A stretch of 64,000 bases of DNA. Source: Streptomyces griseus subsp. griseus. Lineage in GTDB: Bacteria > Actinomycetota > Actinomycetes > Streptomycetales > Streptomycetaceae. The position numbers and the translations under genes were made by a program. Of this stretch, positions 43,703-51,967 are shown piece by piece. How positions within the stretch are numbered: position 1 is the stretch's first letter; each line of letters opens with the position of its first letter. The notes under the pieces were generated by a model. It had not been told where the DNA came from. It was given only the letters and a program-made list of their open reading frames with translations, and searched no databases. Location: NCBI RefSeq assembly GCF_003610995.1, contig NZ_CP032543.1, positions 7,130,001 to 7,194,000 on the forward strand. Reading direction: 5' to 3'.

Positions 43703-43740
43703 TCCGGGCCCCGGCCGCCCACGGTTGGCCGGGGCCCGGA
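43703..43740. terminator. Strong hairpin terminator
   Basis: TCCGGGCCCCGGCC at 43703-43716 and GGCCGGGGCCCGGA at 43727-43740: perfect 14-bp arms with a 10-base loop, 11 bases after the small secreted protein gene. Confidence 0.85.
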
Positions 43741-43881
43741 CGTGACGCAGACGCGACGCGGGGGAGTCCACCCCGCCAACAGTTGGCAGGTACCTGACTC
43801 TTTCGTTCCGTCCGGCCCCATACTCGTCGCGTCCGGCCCGCTCCGGGCGCCCCGCCCGGCCGACCGCTCCAGGGAGCCCTC

Positions 43882-44787
43882 ATGGAAGCCCCGTCAGCGC
43901 TGCCCGCCCCGACCCGCCGCCGCGCCCTCACCGTCACCCTCGCCACCGCCGCCGCCGTGATCGCCGCTCCCGCCGGAGTGGCCGCGGCGTCCCCGGCCGC
44001 CGTGGGCCGCCCGCCCGGGCCCCGGCCCCTCCGGCACGCCCACGCGCACAACGACTACCTGCACCCCCACCCCCTGTACGACGCCCTCGCGCACGGGTTC
44101 ACCAGCGTCGAGGCGGACATCTTCCTCGTCGACGGGGAGCTGCTGGTCGCCCACGACCTCGCCGGTACCGACCCGAGCCGCACCCTCGCCGGTCTCTACC
44201 TCGAACCGTTGCGTGCCCTGGTCCGCGCCGGACACGGCAGCGTCCACCCGCACCACCGGCAGCCCCTGCAACTGCTCATCGACATCAAGGCCGACGGCGT
44301 CGCCGCCTACCGCGAACTGGACCGGCAACTCGCGCGCTACCGCACCCTCTTCACCCGCTACCACCACGGCCGCGTCCGCCCCGGTGCGGTCACCGCCGTC
44401 ATCTCGGGCGACCGTGCCGCCCGGGCGCCGATGGAGGCCCAGCGCACCCGCCTCGCCTTCTACGACGGACGCCTCGACGACCTCGGCACCGCGTCGCCCG
44501 CCTCCTTCATCCCGTTGGTCAGCGCCAACTGGACCCAGTCCTTCGGCTGGCTCGGAGCCGGTTCCTTCCCTCGTGCCGAGCGCGACCGGCTCCGTACCCT
44601 CGTCGCCACCGCCCACCGGGAGGGCCGCCGCATCCGGTTCTGGGCCACCCCCGACCTGCCGGGCCCCGAGCGCGAGGCCGTGTGGAGGGAGCTCCTGGCC
44701 GCCGGCGTCGACCACCTCAACACCGACGACCTGGCCGGGCTCGAACGCTTCCTCCGCGCACGGGCGGGCGCGGCCCCGGCCCCGTAA
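43882..44787 (+). CDS. Tat-exported PI-PLC-like phosphodiesterase
   Basis: A 301-residue exported protein. Signal TRRRALTVTLATAAAVIAAPAGVAAA carries twin arginines. The mature domain is a PLC/glycerophosphodiesterase-like TIM barrel: RHAHAHNDYLHPHPLYDALAHGFTSVEADIFLVDGELLVAHD, where His/Asn/Asp of HAHNDY and the Glu-Asp pair of VEADIF are active-site candidates, and QPLQLLIDIKADG as the second site. The closest architecture is the bacterial HAHNDY group (AIM6-like). The substrate is unknown; a phospholipid or teichoic-type phosphodiester is possible. Start ATG 43882 follows AGGGAGCCCTC. Confidence 0.83.
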   Translation: MEAPSALPAPTRRRALTVTLATAAAVIAAPAGVAAASPAAVGRPPGPRPLRHAHAHNDYLHPHPLYDALAHGFTSVEADIFLVDGELLVAHDLAGTDPSRTLAGLYLEPLRALVRAGHGSVHPHHRQPLQLLIDIKADGVAAYRELDRQLARYRTLFTRYHHGRVRPGAVTAVISGDRAARAPMEAQRTRLAFYDGRLDDLGTASPASFIPLVSANWTQSFGWLGAGSFPRAERDRLRTLVATAHREGRRIRFWATPDLPGPEREAVWRELLAAGVDHLNTDDLAGLERFLRARAGAAPAP

Positions 44788-44808
44788 CACCGCACAGCCC
44801 GGGAGTAC

Positions 44809-44840
44809 CCGTTCGGCGGACACGCCAGTGCGCCGAACGG
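44809..44840. terminator. Hairpin after the phosphodiesterase gene
   Basis: CCGTTCGGCG at 44809-44818 and CGCCGAACGG at 44831-44840: perfect 10-bp arms with a 12-base loop, 22 bases after the stop. Confidence 0.65.
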
Positions 44841-44904
44841 TCGCTCCGCTGCGCCACACTGGCGGCCGAATGCCGCAAATCCGGCGCGGCGGAGGAGGTT
44901 GGCC

Positions 44905-45099
44905 ATGGTCATTTCGATCTCACTGGTGCTGCTGCTGACGGTCCTGGCGGTGATCTTCCTCCGTAACGGCGGTCTGAAGCTCTCGCACGCGATCGTCTGT
45001 GCCCTGCTGGGCTTCCTGCTGGCCAGTACGAGCATGGCGCCGACCATCCACGACGGGATCGGAGCCACCGCCAACCTGGTCAGCGGCCTGCACCCCTGA
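44905..45099 (+). CDS. Small membrane protein of unknown function
   Basis: A 64-residue protein with two predicted helices: MVISISLVLLLTVLAVIFL and LSHAIVCALLGFLLASTSM, separated by RNGGLK. ATG 44905 has GGAGGAGG 5 bases upstream, an excellent start. The C-terminus is APTIHDGIGATANLVSGLHP. Small two-helix proteins like this are common in Streptomyces and are of unknown role. Confidence 0.8.
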   Translation: MVISISLVLLLTVLAVIFLRNGGLKLSHAIVCALLGFLLASTSMAPTIHDGIGATANLVSGLHP

Positions 45100-45154
45100 C
45101 CCCGTGACCTCCGGCCCGTCCACACGGTGCCCGGCGATCGCGCACAATGGGCAG

Positions 45155-45901
45155 ATGTCCTTTCCGCCCCCCGGACGGCACTCGGGCGCCGCCCACCACG
45201 AGTTCTGCAACACCGGCCTCTGCTGCCGGTGCCAGATGCGTACCTGGACGACGAAGGCGGGCGACGAGCGGCTCTGCGGGCCGTGCGCCGCGTGCTGCCG
45301 GGTCTGCGGCCGGGCGCCCGCGCCCCATCTGGACGGACTCGACGGCGGTGTGTGCGCCGAGTGCCGCGGCCTGTGCGGCCGGTGCCACGCCCCGAAACGG
45401 CACGACGGCTCCTGCGGCTGCGACCGCTGGCGGGAGAGCGCCAAGAGCAACCCGCGCGGCTATGTCCTCCAGGCGCTGCCGCAGCAGCTCCTCCAGGCGC
45501 TCGGCGGCCGGGTCCCGAGCACGGTCCACGACCTGATCCACCAGGAGCTGGAACGCAACCGCAGCGCCGGTCTCCTCCGTGAGCGCATCGAACGCCGCTG
45601 GAACCTGCGCTGGGCCCACGCCCTCAACGAGAAGGACGAGGACGGCCGCCGCCGGTGGAGCGCCCAGGACATCGCCGAGCAGCTGCTGATGCCCGGCTCC
45701 TGCTCCGACCCGCAGTGCGAGGACGGCCACCTCGTCACCACCGACGCCCCGTGCCCGCGCTGCCGGCAGCCGCTGCACCGGTTCGTCACCTCGGTCGCCG
45801 ACGGCACCGCGACCCCGGAGCACGCCCACGCGGCGGCGGCCAGGATCCGCCGGGCCATGCTGGAGAACCGCTCGCACCGGCAGCCCCCGCCGCGCGGATA
45901 G
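45155..45901 (+). CDS. Cysteine-rich zinc-ribbon-type protein of unknown function
   Basis: A 248-residue protein. ATG 45155 is the start, though no strong ribosome site is visible. The first 90 residues are packed with CxxC pairs (CNTGLCCRCQ, CGPCAACCRVC, CAECRGLCGRCHAPKRHDGSCGC), so several zinc-binding knuckles are likely. The middle is helical (NPRGYVLQALPQQLLQALGGRVPSTVHDLIHQELERNRSAGLLRERIERRWNLRWA). A second pair of knuckles follows (CSDPQCEDGH, CPRCRQP). It could bind nucleic acid or protein; I do not recognise it. Confidence 0.78.
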   Translation: MSFPPPGRHSGAAHHEFCNTGLCCRCQMRTWTTKAGDERLCGPCAACCRVCGRAPAPHLDGLDGGVCAECRGLCGRCHAPKRHDGSCGCDRWRESAKSNPRGYVLQALPQQLLQALGGRVPSTVHDLIHQELERNRSAGLLRERIERRWNLRWAHALNEKDEDGRRRWSAQDIAEQLLMPGSCSDPQCEDGHLVTTDAPCPRCRQPLHRFVTSVADGTATPEHAHAAAARIRRAMLENRSHRQPPPRG

Positions 45902-46038
45902 GCGGGCGGACGGGCGCGCGGCTCGGCGCGTTGCCCGTTCGCAACACCCGCTGAGGAGCGGGGAAAGCGGGCTGACGCCGCACGGAAGTGCGCACCACCG
46001 CACGTGGTGAGCGGTGCGTACGGCCTATGCTCGCGGCC

Positions 46039-46419
46039 ATGGAGCAACGGGAAGTCGTGAAGCGCGTGATCGGCATCCTCACAGAGGCGCGCGAAATGCA
46101 GCGCCTGCTGGAGGCGGACCTCGAACGGGAAGACCTGGATACGGGAGCGGGCGCCGTCACCGCCCTGCTGAACGAGACGATGCCCCACATCGCCATCCCC
46201 GACGATTTCTCCGTCGAGGAGGTGGTGACGGTGGTCGGCCGGGAGGTCGGCGGCGCGGTCGAACAGCTCGTGAGCGCCTTCACGCTCGCGTTCACGATGC
46301 TGGCGCAGGTGCACGACTCCGGGCAGACGGACGTCTCGTCGGCCGACGTCCTCCAGGATCTGGCGCTGCGGGTCGAGGCCGGCGGCCCCGAGGACGAGGG
46401 CGACGGCCCGGTGATCTGA
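46039..46419 (+). CDS. Small helical acidic protein of unknown function
   Basis: A 126-residue protein. The start is uncertain between ATG 46027 and 46039, because no clear ribosome site precedes either; MEQREVVKRVIGILTEAREMQRLLEADLEREDL reads well as the N-terminus. The sequence is mostly helical and acidic (DDFSVEEVVTVVGREVGGAVEQLVSAFTLAFTMLAQVHDSG). No domain is recognised. Codon bias is normal. Confidence 0.62.
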   Translation: MEQREVVKRVIGILTEAREMQRLLEADLEREDLDTGAGAVTALLNETMPHIAIPDDFSVEEVVTVVGREVGGAVEQLVSAFTLAFTMLAQVHDSGQTDVSSADVLQDLALRVEAGGPEDEGDGPVI

Positions 46420-46524
46420 GCCGTCGTCGGCGGCCTTCTGCGTTCGGCTGTGCCCGTAGGCATAGAGGAGGAGAAGCGTGCATCTCCTCGCGGTACGGAG
46501 GCGGCTGTGGGGAGGAGCACCGAC

Positions 46525-46686
46525 ATGGCCCGCGCCAAGGCGCGTCGGCCGAAAGGCATGAAGAAGGAGTCGGACGGCATCGCTCTCGGCGACGAGCGGC
46601 TGAAGTCCGAAGGAAGGCAGGAGCAGGACGCGGCCCGCCGGGAGGAAGAGCGGGCCCGCGCACTGCGAGGGGCCTTCGACCGCTGA
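46525..46686 (+). CDS. Small basic/charged protein
   Basis: A 53-residue protein beginning MARAKARRPKGMKKESDGIALGDERLKSEGRQ, with GGAGGAG 7 bases upstream of ATG 46525. It is nearly all charged residues and likely disordered or coiled. Function unknown. The longer reading from 46450 lacks a ribosome site. Confidence 0.55.
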   Translation: MARAKARRPKGMKKESDGIALGDERLKSEGRQEQDAARREEERARALRGAFDR

Positions 46687-46860
46687 GGGTGCCGGGGCGC
46701 CCGTGCCGTCGCGTTCACCGCGTACGGCGCGGGCGCCTCCGCGCGTACGAGGCGCCCGCGCTGCGTGCGGGGCTTCTCTCCGCGTACGGGCAAGCGTCGG
46801 CGGGGTGCGGGGGCTCTCGTTTACGGGCGGTGTCTCGCGGCGTATCGGCGGCGTGCCGAC

Positions 46861-47529
46861 TCAGCGGGCCCGCGCCGACTCCGTGACCGTGTCCACGGTC
46901 CGCTTGTCCAGCGCCGCCCGCACAAGCGCGGCAGCGAACGTCGCGTCGTCGTGCCCGCGTGCCGCCCGGGCCAGCCTGCCGGAGGAGGTGGGCAGGCCCA
47001 GCCGCTCGGCACCCTGGAGCGCCTTCGCGCCCAGCCAGGGGCCGGTCTCCGGCCAGAGGGACTGCACCTCGCGTACGAAGATGTCGGCCCCGGCCGGTCC
47101 GATGCCCGGCACGCGCCGGAGCCCCTCCATCAGCCGGTCCCGGTCGCCGTCGGCCTCCTCGCGCAACCGGCGCAGATCGCCCCGCCAGGTGTCCAGGACG
47201 AGTCGGGCGCCCTCACCGAGCTGGGTGGCGGTCCGTTCGTCGTAGCGCCGGTAGTGGCCCTCGCCCAGCGCGTCGACCCGCTGCTGCCAGGTCGCGTCCA
47301 CCATGGTGCGCGGGGTGCGCATGCCGTGGTCGAAGAGGGCGCGGGCGGCCGCGACGGCGACCGAGGCGCGGATACGGGCGGAGAGCAGGAGGCTCAATAC
47401 CAGGAGCTGGTAGAGCGGTTGCGGGGTGTCCCTCAGCCGGATACCCGCCTCCTCCGCGTACGTCCGGCCGCACTCCGCCACCAGCGCGTCGGCGATCCGG
47501 CGTGCCGAGGGCGGTCGCGTCCCGCTCAT
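46861..47529 (-). CDS. HhH-GPD (endonuclease III-like) protein without visible catalytic residues
   Basis: A 222-residue DNA-glycosylase-fold protein. ATG 47529 is the start, giving an ATGA overlap with the small membrane gene. Helix-hairpin-helix is RVPGIGPAGADIFVREVQSLWPE near residue 140. In endonuclease III the hairpin is LPGVGRKTA with a catalytic lysine and a later aspartate; here the lysine position is Ala and no matching Asp is seen. The four-cysteine iron-sulfur loop is also absent. It may be a binding protein or a divergent glycosylase. The role in repair is uncertain. Confidence 0.75.
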   Translation of the reverse strand: MSGTRPPSARRIADALVAECGRTYAEEAGIRLRDTPQPLYQLLVLSLLLSARIRASVAVAAARALFDHGMRTPRTMVDATWQQRVDALGEGHYRRYDERTATQLGEGARLVLDTWRGDLRRLREEADGDRDRLMEGLRRVPGIGPAGADIFVREVQSLWPETGPWLGAKALQGAERLGLPTSSGRLARAARGHDDATFAAALVRAALDKRTVDTVTESARAR

Positions 47530-47708
47530 GCCAGACCGACGACCCGCGCGACGAAGAACCCGGCGACCAGCAGCGCGCCGAGCACGATGAGGCTGATCCA
47601 GACGGCCGGGTGTTCCCAGACACCGCCGTCCGGACGCTCCTCGTGGGCTTCGCCGATGGAGCCCTCGGCGGGGGGCGTCTCTGTGGGGGGATTCAGAAGA
47701 ACAGCCAT
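47526..47708 (-). CDS. Small membrane protein (DUF6480-like)
   Basis: A 60-residue protein: soluble Pro/Glu-rich N-terminus (NPPTETPPAEGSIGEAHEERPDGGVWEHPA) and one C-terminal helix VWISLIVLGALLVAGFFVARVVG. The TPPAEGS segment and layout fit DUF6480. The gene overlaps the HhH-GPD gene by 4 bases, so the two are co-translated. Role unknown. Confidence 0.68.
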   Translation of the reverse strand: MAVLLNPPTETPPAEGSIGEAHEERPDGGVWEHPAVWISLIVLGALLVAGFFVARVVGLA

Positions 47709-47836
47709 GCATCCAGAGTCCCCCGGTCTCCGCCCGCGCGCACGCCGTGCGCAGGCGGGGGCTCCGGCACAGGGCCGTACGGAGGCACCCCGGGCGCGGA
47801 GCGCTGTGCGCGGGGGAAACGGGGCACGGTCAAAGG

Positions 47837-49042
47837 ATGCCCGCCGTCTCCGCGCCCGTCATCAAGCTCGTGCAGCGCACCACCGAACCCGCGGGGGTCC
47901 AGACGCTGCGCTCCACCGCGGCCGCCGTCATCGCCTACTCCGTCGCCGTCTGGGCCCTGCCCGAACCGGCGCCGCTGACCGCCCCCCTCACCGCGCTCCT
48001 GGTCGTGCAGGTGACCCTCTACGCCACCCTCACCACCGGCATCCGCCGCGTGAACTCCGTCATCGTCGGCGTGCTCATCGCGATCGCCTTCAGCTCCCTG
48101 GTGGGGCTGACCTGGTGGAGTCTGGGGCTGACCATCTTCACCTCGCTGCTGATCGGGCGGCTGGTGCGGGTCAACGAGTTCGTCCCCGAGGTGGCGATCA
48201 GCGCGATGCTCGTGCTGGGCGTCGCCCAGGTCGCCGACACCGCCTGGGACCGGGTCTGGGAGACGCTCATCGGCGCGGTGGTCGGGCTGCTGTTCAACCT
48301 GGTCTTCGCGCCGCCCGTCTGGGTCGCTTCGGCCGGCACCTCCATCGGCTCCCTGGCCGGCCGGATGGGCGCGATGCTCCGCAGCATGGGCGAGGAGGTG
48401 GTGGGGAACAACCCCGTCCCCCGGGCGGCGGCCCGGCTCCACGAGGCCCGCAGACTCGACCACGACATCGTCGAGGTCGACGCCTCGCTCCGCCAGGCGG
48501 AGGAAAGTCTCACCCTCAACCCTAGGGTGAGACAAGGGCTGCTCTACCGGGTCGTCCTGCGCACCGGACTCGACACTTTGGAGATCTGCGCGGTCGTGCT
48601 GCGGGTCCTCTCCCGGACCCTCACCGATCTGGCGAAGGCCCGCACCGAGGAGGCGCTGTTCCCCGCCGATGTGGCGGGCCTCCTCCAGGAGCTCTTCGGC
48701 CGGCTCGCCGACGCCATCGAGAGCTTCGCCGAACTCGTCACCGCTCCGCTCGCCGCCGACGCCGAGGCGGCGGAGGACCGGCTCTCCGCAGCGCTCGCCC
48801 GCAGCCGGGCCACCCGCGACCGCGTGGCCGACCTGCTGCTGGAGGACGTACAGGAGCATCCGCGCCAGTGGCAGCTGCACGGGGCCCTGCTCGCCGAGAT
48901 CGACCGGGTGCTGGCCGAGCTGGACATCGACGAGCGGACGAAGCGGCTGGGCGAGGAGCTGGACCGCCGCTCGGCCGAGGCCCATGAACGCCACCCCCGG
49001 CTGCGCGCCGTGGTCCGGCGGCTGGGCCGGAGCGGCACATGA
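47837..49042 (+). CDS. Aromatic-acid-exporter-type (ArAE/FUSC) membrane protein
   Basis: A 401-residue protein. ATG 47837 follows AAAGG. The N-terminal half has about six helices with TLRSTAAAVIAYSVAVWALPEPAPLTAPLTALLVVQVTLYATLTTGIRRVNSVIVGVLIAIAFSS, typical of ArAE family members, and the C-terminal ~200 residues are a soluble alpha-helical domain (LHEARRLDHDIVEVDASLRQAEESLTL). It probably exports an organic acid. Inside the gene, TCTCACCCT/AGGGTGAGA forms a 9-bp inverted repeat at 48508-48532, most likely by chance. Confidence 0.82.
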   Translation: MPAVSAPVIKLVQRTTEPAGVQTLRSTAAAVIAYSVAVWALPEPAPLTAPLTALLVVQVTLYATLTTGIRRVNSVIVGVLIAIAFSSLVGLTWWSLGLTIFTSLLIGRLVRVNEFVPEVAISAMLVLGVAQVADTAWDRVWETLIGAVVGLLFNLVFAPPVWVASAGTSIGSLAGRMGAMLRSMGEEVVGNNPVPRAAARLHEARRLDHDIVEVDASLRQAEESLTLNPRVRQGLLYRVVLRTGLDTLEICAVVLRVLSRTLTDLAKARTEEALFPADVAGLLQELFGRLADAIESFAELVTAPLAADAEAAEDRLSAALARSRATRDRVADLLLEDVQEHPRQWQLHGALLAEIDRVLAELDIDERTKRLGEELDRRSAEAHERHPRLRAVVRRLGRSGT

Positions 49043-49142
49043 GCCGCCCCCGGCGCGGCGCGCGGGATGCGGAAGGCTCCGGTCACTGGTTCGCTGGGGG
49101 CAGTGGTCCGGTTCCCACCAGGGATATGTCCAAGGAGTGGTG

Positions 49143-49334
49143 ATGAGCGGTTCGGACGAGCCCGCCGACCTGGCGCGGCAGATGCGTGAGAAGGCCCAGC
49201 AGCTCGCCGAGGCCGCGGAACGCGCGAGCGACCCGCAGGAGCGCGAGCGGCTGGAGAAGAAGTCCCGGACGATCCGGGATCGCAGCGAGCAGCAGAGCGG
49301 CATGGCCGCCGGAGACGTCTACCCCCAGAAGTAG
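49143..49334 (+). CDS. DUF6381-like small hydrophilic protein
   Basis: A 63-residue protein: MSGSDEPADLARQMREKAQQLAEAAERASDPQERERLEKKSRTIRDRSEQQSGMAAGDVYPQK. The MREKAxxLxEAAERAxDPxERxRL core and the SEQxSGMxxGDxYP tail fit the DUF6381 family of Streptomyces. It forms one long amphipathic helix and is of unknown function. ATG 49143 has AAGGAG upstream. Confidence 0.82.
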   Translation: MSGSDEPADLARQMREKAQQLAEAAERASDPQERERLEKKSRTIRDRSEQQSGMAAGDVYPQK

Positions 49335-49352
49335 GTACGTCGCACGCGGTGC

Positions 49353-49385
49353 CCGCCCGCCCCGGACTCCTTCCGGGGCGGGCGG
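49353..49385. terminator. Strong bidirectional hairpin terminator
   Basis: CCGCCCGCCCCGGA at 49353-49366 and TCCGGGGCGGGCGG at 49372-49385: perfect 14-bp arms with a 5-base loop, 18 bases after the DUF6381-like gene and facing the convergent PHP gene (ends 49435). Confidence 0.85.
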
Positions 49386-49434
49386 CCCCATGTGCGCGCT
49401 TGTCCGGGCGCATCTTCCGGGCGCACGGAGGAAC

Positions 49435-50442
49435 TCACCCCGCCCACTCCAGCAGCCGCTCCACCGGCCAGGTGGTCACCACCCGGTCCGCCGGTACGCC
49501 GCACTCCTCGGCCCGCGCGCAGCCGTTGATCTGCCAGTCCAGCTGGCCGGGGGCGTGCGCGTCGGTGTCGATGGCGAAGAGGGTGCCCGCCTCCACGGCC
49601 TTGCGCAGCAGACGGCGGGGCGGGTCCAGCCGCTCGGGCCGGCAGTTGATCTCCACTGCCGTCCCCGCCTCGGCACAGGCCGCGAAGACCCGGTCCGCGT
49701 CGAACCGCGACTGCGGCCTGCCGCGCTCCGACAGCAGGCGGCCCGTGCAGTGGCCCAGCACATTCGCCTGCGGATGGCGTACGGCCGCCTCCAGGCGGCG
49801 GGTCATCGGGGCCGCGTCCATCCGCAGCTTGGAATGGACGGAGACCACCACCACATCCAGCTGTTCCAGCAGCTCCGGCTCCTGGTCCAGCGAACCGTCG
49901 GGGAGGATGTCGCACTCGATCCCCGTGAGCAGACGGAACGGCGCCCACTCCTCGTTGAGCCGCGCCACCACCGTCAGTTGCTCCCGCAGCCGCTCGGGCG
50001 ACAGTCCCCTGGCCACCGTCAGCCGGGGCGAGTGGTCGGTGAGCACCGCCCAGTCATGTCCCAGATCCGCCGCGGTGCGGCCCATCTCCTCGATCGGGCT
50101 GCCGCCGTCCGACCAGTCGGAGTGGAGGTGGCAGTCGCCCCGCAGCAGGGAGAGGAGTTCCTGGCCCGTGGCGGGGACGGGTTCGGCGGCTGCCTGGTCC
50201 TCCAGCCGCTCCAGATAGCCCGGGACCTCACCCGCCTGGGCCTCCCGGATCACCTGGGCGGTGCGAGGCCCGATCCCGGTGACCCGCTCCAGGGTCCCCG
50301 CGGCCACCCGCTCGGCCGCCTCTCCGGGGGCCATCGCGGTCACGGCCTCGGCGGCCGTCCGGAAGGCCTTCACCCGGTAGGTGGCGGCCTGCGAGCGCTC
50401 CAGCAGGAACGCGATACGCCGCAGCGCTGTGACGGGATCCAT
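49435..50442 (-). CDS. PHP-domain metal-dependent phosphoesterase with HhH N-terminus (PolX-like, no polymerase)
   Basis: A 335-residue protein. ATG 50442 has GGAGG 6 bases upstream. The first ~95 residues are HhH-type (MDPVTALRRIAFLLERSQAATYRVKAFRTAAEAV, VTGIGPRTAQVIREAQAGEVPGYL), as in the DNA polymerase beta/X thumb region. PHP domain motifs: RGDCHLHSDWSDGGSPIEEMGRTA, WAVLTDHSPRLTVARGL, LLTGIECDIL, VVVSVHSKL, NVLGHCTGRLL and AIDTDAHAPGQLDWQ; all metal ligands appear present. It lacks the nucleotidyltransferase domain of PolX. Exonuclease or nucleotide phosphatase activity is likely. Confidence 0.87.
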   Translation of the reverse strand: MDPVTALRRIAFLLERSQAATYRVKAFRTAAEAVTAMAPGEAAERVAAGTLERVTGIGPRTAQVIREAQAGEVPGYLERLEDQAAAEPVPATGQELLSLLRGDCHLHSDWSDGGSPIEEMGRTAADLGHDWAVLTDHSPRLTVARGLSPERLREQLTVVARLNEEWAPFRLLTGIECDILPDGSLDQEPELLEQLDVVVVSVHSKLRMDAAPMTRRLEAAVRHPQANVLGHCTGRLLSERGRPQSRFDADRVFAACAEAGTAVEINCRPERLDPPRRLLRKAVEAGTLFAIDTDAHAPGQLDWQINGCARAEECGVPADRVVTTWPVERLLEWAG

Positions 50443-50547
50443 CGGCACCTCCAGGTGGGAGCGGTGGCCGCCCCGCAGGTCACCCGGCCGGGCCGCCTGC
50501 CCTCAGGATGGCCGCAGCGGCGCCCGAACGGCCACCGCACCCCGGTG

Positions 50548-51780
50548 TCAGGAGCCCGGTGAGGCGTCGGCCTCCTCCGCTCCCGCCACCCAGCGCTCGG
50601 CCGTGAAGTCGTAGTCGTGGACGGGCCGCCCCGGCGCGCCACTCGTACGGAACGGGCGCCCGTCGTCGTCGATCCGTACCGTGCCGGACCGGCCCCCGCC
50701 GCTCCACCGCAGCTCCGCCACCCAGTCGCAGTCGCAGCGGGCCGTACGTCCGGTGACGAGCAGGACCTCGGGGTCCGAGGCCGAGACGCGGTACGGGAAG
50801 GAGACCGCCGGAATGGGCTCCCCCGTGTCGTTGCCCGGCACCGAGCGGGCCACCGGTCGCTCCGCGTCGAGGTCGACGTCGAACATCCGCGGGGTGAGCG
50901 CCCCGCCGCACCCGGAACTCATCCGGTGCACCCGCCCCTCGGCGGGCTCCCGCCGCGCGACCACCCGGATCCGCAGCGCCTCCAGGACCACCGCCTGCTC
51001 GCCCGTGCCCTGGAGGGTGATCCGTACGCCGGTCTCACCCGCGTGCACCGCGCCGAGCGCCTTCGCCCAGCCCTCCGCGTCGGCCTCGGCCGGTGGCGGG
51101 GGGACAGCGCCCGGGGGACGGGCGACGAGGTAGGCGTGCCCGCAGCCGTACCGCCAGACGTGGTCGTCGGTGGTCCAGGTGAACGGGGGAGCGGCGGGCC
51201 GCGCCACCGGGGCCGGTGGCGCGGGGCGATCCGGCCGCGAGGGGTCGCCGAAGGCCACGATCAGCACGAGGGCCAGGACGGCGACGGCGGCACAGGCGGT
51301 GAGCGGCGGCACCCACCGGCGTACGGAGGGGGAGCGGGGCCCTGGGGGTGCGGGGTCGGGTCGGTGCTCGTCGCGGTGTACGGGCGAGGGCGCGGGCGAC
51401 GGCGGGTCGCCGAGGGCCTCCGGGCCCGCGGGGTCCAGGGGCTCCGCAGCCGTCGGGTCCGGGTCCTCCTGGCCCGCGGCCACGCCCAGGACCCCCGCCT
51501 CCTGCCGCTCCACCCGCTCCGCGTCCGCCCGCAGCCACAGGAGGTGAAGGGCCTGTCGTTCCTCGCCCGTGCGGCCGCACAGGCGGGCCAACCGCTCCAC
51601 CGGGGCGAACTCCGCCGGTACGGTCCGGCCCGTGCAGTAGCGGTGGAGCGTCGAGGCGCTCACCCCGACGCGGCGGCCCAGGGACGCGTACGTCCGGCCC
51701 GAGCCCTCCCTCAGCTCCCGCAGCCGCTCCGCCAGAGCCTCCCGTGCGGGCTCCTCGCCCGTTCCGTGCTCGCTCACCAC
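50548..51780 (-). CDS. Membrane-anchored Xre-type helix-turn-helix protein
   Basis: A 410-residue protein. N-terminal HTH (residues ~15-70): LAERLRELREGSGRTYASLGRRVGVSASTLHRYCTGRTVPAEFAPVERLARLCG. A Pro-rich linker follows, then one helix (PPLTACAAVAVLALVLIVAF, residues ~157-176), and a C-terminal ~230-residue extracellular domain with cysteines in pairs (YGCGHAY, SSGCGGAL, ARCDCDW). The layout suggests signalling across the membrane, with DNA-binding inside. Start GTG 51780 or GTG 51777 (two codons in tandem, GGAGG upstream). Target and signal unknown. Confidence 0.82.
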   Translation of the reverse strand: MVSEHGTGEEPAREALAERLRELREGSGRTYASLGRRVGVSASTLHRYCTGRTVPAEFAPVERLARLCGRTGEERQALHLLWLRADAERVERQEAGVLGVAAGQEDPDPTAAEPLDPAGPEALGDPPSPAPSPVHRDEHRPDPAPPGPRSPSVRRWVPPLTACAAVAVLALVLIVAFGDPSRPDRPAPPAPVARPAAPPFTWTTDDHVWRYGCGHAYLVARPPGAVPPPPAEADAEGWAKALGAVHAGETGVRITLQGTGEQAVVLEALRIRVVARREPAEGRVHRMSSGCGGALTPRMFDVDLDAERPVARSVPGNDTGEPIPAVSFPYRVSASDPEVLLVTGRTARCDCDWVAELRWSGGGRSGTVRIDDDGRPFRTSGAPGRPVHDYDFTAERWVAGAEEADASPGS

Positions 51781-51967
51781 CCGATCGACCTCCCTGGCCG
51801 TTCCGGGGCGCGTTCCACCCCACCGAGAACACCCACGTCACCGGGGGTGGGACGGTTCCGGGCCGGGCGGAACCCGTGTCGTGCTTGTCGCCGCCCGGAG
51901 ACCCGGCCCACGCTGGTGCCGCACCACCCGGTCCGACCGATCGACCACCTGAACGGGGAGTTCATCC

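Noticed and set aside
48508..48532. Inverted repeat TCTCACCCT/AGGGTGAGA inside the ArAE-type gene
   Set aside because: It is internal to a coding region and gives no plausible role; chance is enough at this GC content.
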